From: Parietichytrium sp. I65-24A
Taxonomy: Eukaryota > Sar > Bigyra > Thraustochytrida > Thraustochytriidae
NCBI GenBank assembly: GCA_012862575.1
Contig: BLSF01000011.1
Location: forward strand, 434,001 to 498,000
Direction of reading: 5' to 3'
Length of the DNA: 64,000 bases
Part shown: in pieces, positions 58,321-64,000 of the stretch
How the letters are laid out: each line of letters starts with the position of its first letter
Numbering within the stretch: position 1 is the first letter of the stretch
The notes under the pieces: model-generated
Database searches by the model: none
What the model was told of the DNA's origin: nothing
What the model saw: only the letters and a program-made list of their open reading frames with translations
Translations under genes and position numbers: made by a program

Positions 58321-58467
58321 TATTCGTTCGAAGTTGACAAGTTGACACCCTCGAATGATCCCATGAGTAGAAGTGTGGCCGAGTATTGTAAATCCTGCAA
58401 AGAACAATACTTTTTCTTTTCCCAAAAGCAGCTCGTTTCGTATTCGTTCGAAGTTGTCAAGTTGTCA
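58321..58467. repeat. Pair of 27-bp direct repeats 120 bp apart
   Basis: TATTCGTTCGAAGTTG, then A or T, then CAAGTTG, then A or T, then CA, at 58321-58347 and 58441-58467. Only the two A/T positions differ. Confidence 0.9.
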
Positions 58468-58672
58468 TCTTTGTTTTCAATTGATGTGACGTGGAGATGT
58501 GGAGATGGGGGATGTAGTCCTTGATCAGGTTGGTCAAGCGACAGTGCAAAATAGAAATAAAGTGCGCGGCATACTATGGGACAGGCAAATCGCAGAGCAC
58601 AGCTTTCAAAGAAAAAGTGTGCCACGAAACGGTGAACAGAACGGAAGGTAAATTCACATGTTTGGCCCAACC

Positions 58673-59752
58673 TTAGAGCTTCGATTTATTATTTGGTTGG
58701 TCCATCTCATAGGCGTGGTAAGGGATGCTGTCGAGATAGTTGCTATCTGCAAGATCTTTCTGCAAAAGTTGTCTCAAGGCAAGAGTCACCGGACCTGGCG
58801 ATCCATTTCCAACAACGTGGCCATCAAGGCTCACGACCGAACGAATTGAGCCGCCGCCAAATTCGACAATCTCACGGGCCATAAGCGCGTCGCGGCGAGT
58901 GAGGTCTGCGAATTCAACCCCGTTAAGGATCCCACGAGGCATCAGCTGCTCCCGAGCGAGCTGAAATGCCCGCAAAACGGTCGTGGAGCGAAGAATGCGG
59001 TCAAGCTTTGGCGATCGCAATACGCCGTCTGGCCCGATGAGGCCGATCGAGCCGATGGAAAATTCTGCGAGGTTGCCGTTTTCATCGGTCTGGAGACCAA
59101 GGCTGTCCTTCTTCCCGGTTTTATCATACGCCTCCATGGCGCACAGAGCATTGATCAAGTAGTTGTTGCTCTTGAGTGTTGCGAGTCGAGGGTTTTTCAG
59201 AGGAATTGAAACTGTGCTCTCATGCATGATAAACCCATCATCGCCAGTGGTGCTTACACTGTTGTGAACCACAACAAAGAAACTGCACCTCTCTTTGCAG
59301 TCCACCGGATTGACGGCAAAGTCCCCGCGGCCAACCGACATCCAAAATCTTACATAAACCCCGTCGCGCTTTCCGCTGGCGGCCACGGTGCTCAAGATGA
59401 TTCTCTTAAGCTGCTCCTTCTGCTCCCCAACATCTGCTGTCGCACCCAAAAATGCTGCCTCGGAAACATTGATCCGCGCCTTCTTCGCCGAGTCCAATAG
59501 GCGATCCAGATGGAAGCTTAGCCCGTAGCATTTCCCATTCTTCACATTGGCGGTATCGAACACCGCGTGCCCCCTCGTCACCATGTGGTCATCGATTGGC
59601 ACAGCGAAGAGAGCAGGATCCTTGGTGATTCCGCCCAAAACGCTCGAGTAGAACGCATAGATTTCGTGCTTGCCAGTCCTGTTCGCGCGTCTCATCCGCT
59701 CGCGGATCGCCTCCAGCGCGGTCTCAGCCGACACTTCTGGAATGTGAGACAT
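58673..59752 (-). CDS. Fold-type IV PLP aminotransferase (D-amino-acid/branched-chain type)
   Basis: A 359-residue class IV aminotransferase. The family transfers amino groups with pyridoxal phosphate and includes branched-chain aminotransferase, D-amino-acid aminotransferase and 4-amino-4-deoxychorismate lyase. Visible features: the substrate-side strand HMVTRGHAVFDTANV (57-70), the Arg of HLDRLLDSAK, the catalytic lysine Lys194 in ATLKSNNYL, and the following NALCAMEAYDKTG. Next come EFSIGSIGLI, where the usual E-x-S/T-x-SN motif has GSIG, and TVLRAFQLAREQL. Length is typical. The sequence looks closest to the eukaryotic D-amino-acid aminotransferase-like group known from plants, which have an N-terminal extension like the one here. 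No clear targeting peptide. The exact substrate cannot be read from the sequence. Confidence 0.88.
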   Translation of the reverse strand: MSHIPEVSAETALEAIRERMRRANRTGKHEIYAFYSSVLGGITKDPALFAVPIDDHMVTRGHAVFDTANVKNGKCYGLSFHLDRLLDSAKKARINVSEAAFLGATADVGEQKEQLKRIILSTVAASGKRDGVYVRFWMSVGRGDFAVNPVDCKERCSFFVVVHNSVSTTGDDGFIMHESTVSIPLKNPRLATLKSNNYLINALCAMEAYDKTGKKDSLGLQTDENGNLAEFSIGSIGLIGPDGVLRSPKLDRILRSTTVLRAFQLAREQLMPRGILNGVEFADLTRRDALMAREIVEFGGGSIRSVVSLDGHVVGNGSPGPVTLALRQLLQKDLADSNYLDSIPYHAYEMDQPNNKSKL

Positions 59753-59856
59753 GTTTTGGTTTGACCGTCTCCACTCTCTTGCACGGGTGAGGTCTCCTTC
59801 TCTTTGACAGTCGCTCCGTCACTGGTACTCAACTGCGGCGTCCAAGTGACACTCTT

Positions 59857-59896
<40 letters not shown>

Positions 59897-60751
59897 ACCA
59901 ATGCCTCTGTCACTCTCGCGTTGAATGCTGCTTGGACAAAGTGCACTCCGAGCTGCATATAGACTAGTCAGAGCTGATCAAACGCTGGGAAGCGTCCGGT
60001 ATGATCCGCGCGACAAAAGCTTTGGTATGTCGTAGGCGCAAGGGGTGGGATCGGTAGTGTGTAGATAGCAATACCGCTGGGAGAGGAGTTGGTGGGGTTG
60101 CGAAAGGGTCTACGAGCAGGAACGCGAATAGTAACGGAATCGGGGCGTGCGAGTTTCGGACCTGTAGTCCGATGAAATCTCGCAAGAGCCTCGGAGGTGG
60201 AAGTGTGTTTTTCAAAATTCAGAAATCCAGAATTCAGAAGATTTCAGGAAAATGCGCATCTCTTTCAGCTTGCAATGTACAGTATTAAAGGCGGTTGATT
60301 AATGGCGAGGATTCGTGCAGGACAAGTGGCATAACGACACTCACCGCCAAGCGAACCAGCAAGTGCACATGATGCAAGCCTTCCTGTGCCTTTACAACCC
60401 CCTGCAGTTCAGGCTACTTTTCTCTTTCTTCCAGTTCTCGTTTGCTTCTTTGGTTCCGTTTCTCGCACCGTCAACATCAACTCGTACTTACGATCTGTTT
60501 TGGCTTCTCATTGGAACAGAACGTTCATGCTCGCTGTGATCTAATTCACTGACTCAAAGCGACGCACGAAATGTTCCAGAGCCCAGTCTTCTGAGTATCG
60601 CGGATTGGAACTCCCTACACAGAAACGTGTGAGTGAGCTGACGAATGCAGTGTCTTTATTATTACCCTCTCCTTCATGTACCACTCTGACGATTTATGAC
60701 GGGGGTGTTTCTTGTGTCCAGATTTGATTTGAAACACGCCATGGCCAGACT
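59753..60751. other. Intergenic region 5' of the aminotransferase and 3' of the first cysteine-rich gene
   Basis: A CT tract (59858-59887) lies 105 bases 5' of the aminotransferase ATG. From about 60620 the sequence is recognisably related to 63358-63494, the 3' flank of the second cysteine-rich copy, with many changes. No gene supported. Confidence 0.5.
59858..59887. repeat. (CT)n tract, GA in the sense of the aminotransferase gene
   Basis: About 15 CT units followed by ACACACAC. Confidence 0.95.
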
Positions 60752-62128
60752 TCAAGGAATGTAGGTTGGATTCAGAGCCAACTTGCTCTTGTTGCTCTTG
60801 TTGCGCGAGTTGAGCAAGCTCTGAGTTCCTCGGCGGCGCCTATATACCAGGACCGCCATTAATATAGATGCAACGACAACGAAAACTCCGATGCCAGTGC
60901 TAGCCGCGATTGCGATTCCATTTTCGCTGGTTTGCGACGCTTGTAGGGATATACATCTTCCGCCGACCGAGTTGTACCCAACCAAGCACTGAGTGCACCC
61001 AGTGTCTATGTCAAACCCGTCTACGCATTTGGAGCAAAACCCGTCGTCGAGGTACCACGTTCTGGTGTTGTTGTAAGAACTGATGCACTCGGTGCAAAGG
61101 GTCGAGGTGTCAAAGTTCCCGGTGCAAGTCGCGCAGTCTGTGTTTGCAAAGTGGGTAGCCAATCCGTTGTGCGAAGCCAAGCAGGTTGTGCACTGAGATT
61201 CCCAGTCGTAGCCACTTTCGCATGAATCACACTGCGGCGAGAAGTGAGTTTCCCTGCCATCATATGAACTGATGCATTCGGTGGTGCAGAGGGTTGATGC
61301 GTTAAAGTATGGTTCGCATTCCACGCACTTGTCATCTGCAAAGTGGGTAGCCAATCCGTTGTGCGAAGCCAAGCAGGTTGTGCACAAGTGATCGAGGTCG
61401 AAATTGCCGGAACACAGAGTGCAATATGTGTCGTAATCGAAATTGGGAGGACTGCATGCACTGCAATCTGCGTTGTAATGTGTGGTCCGTTCGTCGAACG
61501 TATCCACGCAGCTGTCGCAGCTGTCTCCAATTTGACCAGGGTGCTCACATTCTTTGCGGCAACCGGTGCGCGAGGGGTTGGTGATTTGGCCATCTTCACA
61601 AGTCAAACACGTGGAGTTATCCGAGCTAATGTACTCGAAATTATTACATGGTGTGCAACTCGTGGCACCAGGTTCGGAGACAGAGCCTGCCGGGCATTTT
61701 TCGCAAACCGCGTCGGCGCGCGTTTCAAGATCTGCCTCTGCCGTACGATAGTAGCCCGATTCACAGCCTGTCTTGATCATGTAAATGGTTGTGGTCACAG
61801 AACAACTTTGTTCAATGCATGCCACTCTTGGTGGGCATTCCTCGCAATCGACATTAACCTGAATATCAGCAACCGGATCAGAAACTGTGCACACATTGGT
61901 GCTTTCCCAGAGCAAGTATTTCTCATTCGGCGATGACCACGAACCGCATCCCCCGGTCACCGAGAGCTGCAATGTCCCACCTGAGCTTTCCTGGACGTAC
62001 ACCTGAAAAGCATGCTCACCTGCTGGCTTCGAGATCGACGCTGAAGAATGCATCTCGCTCAAGCTAAATTCGCCCGAGCCATAAAGCGTATTCCCGGACG
62101 ACGTCCAGGTAAAAGGAAATAAAGACAT
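60752..62128 (-). CDS. Cysteine-rich type I membrane protein, copy 1
   Basis: From the ATG at 62128 the protein has 458 residues; six codons upstream the frame shows a TTG and soon a stop. Residues 1-100 look like an extracellular beta domain (CGSWSSPNEKYLLWES). Residues about 95-390 are cysteine-rich with CxxC repeats (CEKCPAGSVSEPGATSC, CTPC) and four to five degenerate 30-40 residue units, two of which share TCLASHNGLATHFA. One transmembrane helix (GIAIAASTGIGVFVVVASIL, then MAVLVY) is followed by RRRR and a short cytoplasmic tail. The layout fits a cell-surface receptor or adhesion-like protein with GFR/TNFR-like cysteine repeats. No signal peptide is visible, so a 5' exon is probably missing. 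A nearly identical second copy begins 1.4 kb away. Confidence 0.75.
   Translation of the reverse strand: MSLFPFTWTSSGNTLYGSGEFSLSEMHSSASISKPAGEHAFQVYVQESSGGTLQLSVTGGCGSWSSPNEKYLLWESTNVCTVSDPVADIQVNVDCEECPPRVACIEQSCSVTTTIYMIKTGCESGYYRTAEADLETRADAVCEKCPAGSVSEPGATSCTPCNNFEYISSDNSTCLTCEDGQITNPSRTGCRKECEHPGQIGDSCDSCVDTFDERTTHYNADCSACSPPNFDYDTYCTLCSGNFDLDHLCTTCLASHNGLATHFADDKCVECEPYFNASTLCTTECISSYDGRETHFSPQCDSCESGYDWESQCTTCLASHNGLATHFANTDCATCTGNFDTSTLCTECISSYNNTRTWYLDDGFCSKCVDGFDIDTGCTQCLVGYNSVGGRCISLQASQTSENGIAIAASTGIGVFVVVASILMAVLVYRRRRGTQSLLNSRNKSNKSKLALNPTYIP
61145..61384 (-). repeat. Internal 49-bp direct repeat in the cysteine-rich gene
   Basis: An identical block (TGCAAAGTGGGTAGCCAATC onward, ending GTTGTGCAC) occurs at about 61145-61193 and 61336-61384. 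It encodes the repeated LASHNGLATHFA unit. Exact identity over 49 bases suggests recent internal duplication or conversion. Confidence 0.9.
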
Positions 62129-63494
62129 TGTCCCCCTCTTCGCCAAGCTGTCGCTGCTGCTCGACCTCTGCTTCCGCTGCGCTATATCGCAACCGAGACG
62201 GCCCTAAGCCCTGAGTCTCGCTCCAACTGTCCCTGCAGAAGTATGTCTCGCAGCGCGGCTTTGATGGCAACCAAGGGGAGTGAGGACTTGCACGCATGTC
62301 AGTGTCCTCCCCTTCACCACCTGCCGAGGTACTCGCAGCCAGTACAGCCAGTACACAACTTTCACTCTTTGTGTGTACCGGTCGGTATCAGTAGCCTAGC
62401 TAGTCGAACAACACGAAAGACACTGAGGTTTCCTTACCGGGCGAGTAAGTGAGTGGTATTTCCCTCGCTCGAACGAGGTCTTCCACGGTCCAGATTTCAG
62501 TGATTTTGACACTCCATTATGGCACGAGGTAAGCAGGCAGGCAAGAGTTTTACCGCTGCTCGCCATCGTTCGCCCATTTCGAGCGAAGGACAAAGACCTG
62601 CAAAGAACTTGTCACGTTTTCAGTTCAACGTGACCTAGCCCCGAATTGTCCCGAGACGAAAAGTCATTATTGCCGGTACCCTCAAACCAGGGAGTAATGT
62701 GACTCGAAAAATTGGAACGTCGGTTTAGGGATGTTTAGGGTACCGGGGCGTGCACTAGAATGTACAGAATGTACAGTACCGGTAGGAGGATTGGGAGGAT
62801 GATAGTTTGATGTCACAGGAAGAGAGAGCGAACTTGTGATTGCAAGAACGCTTGCGCCGTTTGTGCCCTTGCGAAGATTGCCGAGATGGCGAGGACAATG
62901 TGTTTCTCTCATGTCTTCCATCCCCGCTCTGATGGTGCGCCGTGGACGGAGACCGCGCTTGAAGAGAGGTGGCAGCGTGAGATGGAAAAGGAAAAGGAAA
63001 AGAACAAGTGAGAACCAGACGGAACTTTTGAAAAAGAAATGCAAAAGCCGATCTCGCTGACTCGACTTTGGACCCCTCAACTACAACTCTCAATCGCAAG
63101 CTACCGAGAAGATTACAAAACCTTCTTCCACTCCAGGAGGTTGATTCATCTGACCATACCGGGACCTGTGCACATCCCCATTGTTGGTTGACTTGTCACG
63201 TAACTCGGTGAACGTTGCACGTGCACTTGTTTTGTGTGAATTCAAGGCCGAAGGTTCAGCCCCTGCGAAACTTTTCGAAACGAATGCAGCGATTGGTATT
63301 CTGCCTATCGGATCGGGACTCCTTGGACTTTCCAGATTCCATGGGGGTATTCGGGCTCCACGCGAAACGTGTGAGCTGACGGATGTATAGGTATTAATAT
63401 TATTACCCTCTCCCTCATGCAACAACACCCTGAACGATTTCGATGATGAGCGTGTTTCTGGTATCAAGATTCAAAAGAACACAGAGGTCACACT
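62129..63494. other. Region between the two cysteine-rich copies
   Basis: About 1.37 kb. The part next to copy 1 should hold its 5' end; a GC-rich Arg/Ser-coding stretch runs to a stop near 62205. CCGGTA/GTACTC words occur at 62322-62355, 62375-62390, 62672, 62740 and 62776. Bases 63358-63494 resemble the 3' flank of copy 1. No separate gene supported. Confidence 0.45.
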
Positions 63495-64000
63495 TCAAGG
63501 AATGTAGGTTGGATTCAGAGCCACCTTGCTCTCGCTGCGCGAGTTGAGCAAGCTCTGAGTTCCTCGGCGGCGCCTATATACCAAGACCGCCATTAATATA
63601 GATGCAACGACAACGAAAACTCCAATGCCAGTGCTAGCCGCGATTGCGATTCCATTTTCGCTGGTTTGCGTCGCTTGTAGGGATATACATCTTCCGCCGA
63701 CCGAGTTGTACCCAACCAAGCACTGAGTGCACCCAGTGTCTATGTCAAACCCGTCTACGCATTTGGAGCAAAACCCGTCGTCGAGGTACCACGTTCTGGT
63801 GTTGTTGTAAGAACTGATGCACTCGGTGCAAAGGGTCGAGGTGTCAAAGTTCCCGGTGCAAATCGCGCAGTCTGTGTTTGCAAAGTGGGTAGCCAATCCG
63901 TTGTGCGAAGCCAAGCAGGTTGTGCACTGAGATTCCCAGTCGTAGCCACTTTCGCATGAATCACACTGCGGCGAGAAGTGAGTTTCCCTGCCATCATATG
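63495..64000 (-). CDS. Cysteine-rich type I membrane protein, copy 2 (5' part beyond window)
   Basis: The C-terminal 168 codons of a second copy of the upstream cysteine-rich gene, in the same orientation. The cysteine repeats (GNFDTSTLCTECISSYNNT, CTQCLVGYNSVGGRC), the transmembrane helix, the RRRR stop-transfer and the tail ending NPTYIP match copy 1. Against 60752-61266 I count about four single-base changes (two silent, giving also Ser-to-Thr and Thr-to-Ile) and one patch near the end where copy 2 lacks three codons. The gene continues past base 64000, so its N-terminus cannot be judged. Confidence 0.85.
   Translation of the reverse strand, partial: YDGRETHFSPQCDSCESGYDWESQCTTCLASHNGLATHFANTDCAICTGNFDTSTLCTECISSYNNTRTWYLDDGFCSKCVDGFDIDTGCTQCLVGYNSVGGRCISLQATQTSENGIAIAASTGIGVFVVVASILMAVLVYRRRRGTQSLLNSRSESKVALNPTYIP

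Larger units (their letters stand above)
57691..58672. other. Intergenic region 5' of the AN1 gene
   Basis: Contains an AATG microsatellite (57765-57800), a GTACTC/GTAC cluster (57821-57847), a CT tract (57862-57926) and two direct repeats exactly 120 bases apart (58321-58347 and 58441-58467). A minus-strand frame of 140 codons (58670-58248) runs through the repeats but is not convincing. Confidence 0.5.

Noticed and set aside
62064-62297. 77-codon frame as the 5' exon of cysteine-rich copy 1
   Set aside because: It overlaps the copy 1 frame out of phase, has no signal-peptide-like segment, and I found no convincing splice pair.

Overview
The window is nuclear DNA of a gene-dense eukaryotic microbe. 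Marker genes are eIF4A, a Bet1-type SNARE, BUB3, PRP8, a NUFIP-type snoRNP factor and a giant HECT ubiquitin ligase. Coding regions are long and almost intron-free: PRP8 runs as one 7.8 kb frame and the HECT gene as one 16.7 kb frame. Intergenic DNA is rich in microsatellites. The TmcB-type PAS protein and the compact layout fit a heterotrophic stramenopile such as a thraustochytrid. This is an inference from gene style and not from a phylogenetic marker, so I hold it only moderately. Several frames that look open upstream begin with TTG or GTG. I placed those starts at the first in-frame ATG.

Layout. 1-133: 3' end of an unknown gene (+). 1278-2522: eIF4A (-). 3875-4384: doubtful small membrane protein (-). 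4573-4947: BET1-like SNARE (-). 5844-8732: IQ/WW/zinc-finger scaffold (+). 8906-9883: BUB3 (-), divergent from PRP8 (+, 10473-18278), which carries a 236-residue mini-intein. 19069-20520: an acetyltransferase-PhzF fusion (+), convergent with a run of four minus-strand genes. These are a polytopic membrane protein with a 61-nt intron (20663-22745), a five-pass membrane protein (24109-26676), a NUFIP/CCCH protein (27263-28651) and a 1573-residue TmcB-like PAS protein (29258-33979). About 3 kb of low-coding DNA follows. 37026-53678 encodes a 5550-residue HECT ligase (+). Two small unknown coiled-coil-like genes (+) come next, then a ubiquitin-like/AN1 protein (-), a fold-type IV aminotransferase (-), and two tandem copies of a cysteine-rich type I membrane protein (-), the second cut by the window end.

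The genes form no operon or single pathway. They are ordinary eukaryotic housekeeping genes (splicing, translation, ER-Golgi traffic, spindle checkpoint, snoRNP assembly, ubiquitin) mixed with protist-specific membrane proteins. The strongest unusual items are the PRP8 intein, the acetyltransferase-PhzF fusion, the domain-packed HECT giant, and the nearly identical coding parts of the two cysteine-rich copies beside diverged flanks. Two kinds of recurrent intergenic sequence also stand out: purine (GA) tracts always on the coding strand 5' of genes, and clustered AGTACT/GAGTAC and ACCGGT palindromes. No CRISPR, IS element, rRNA or confident tRNA was seen.
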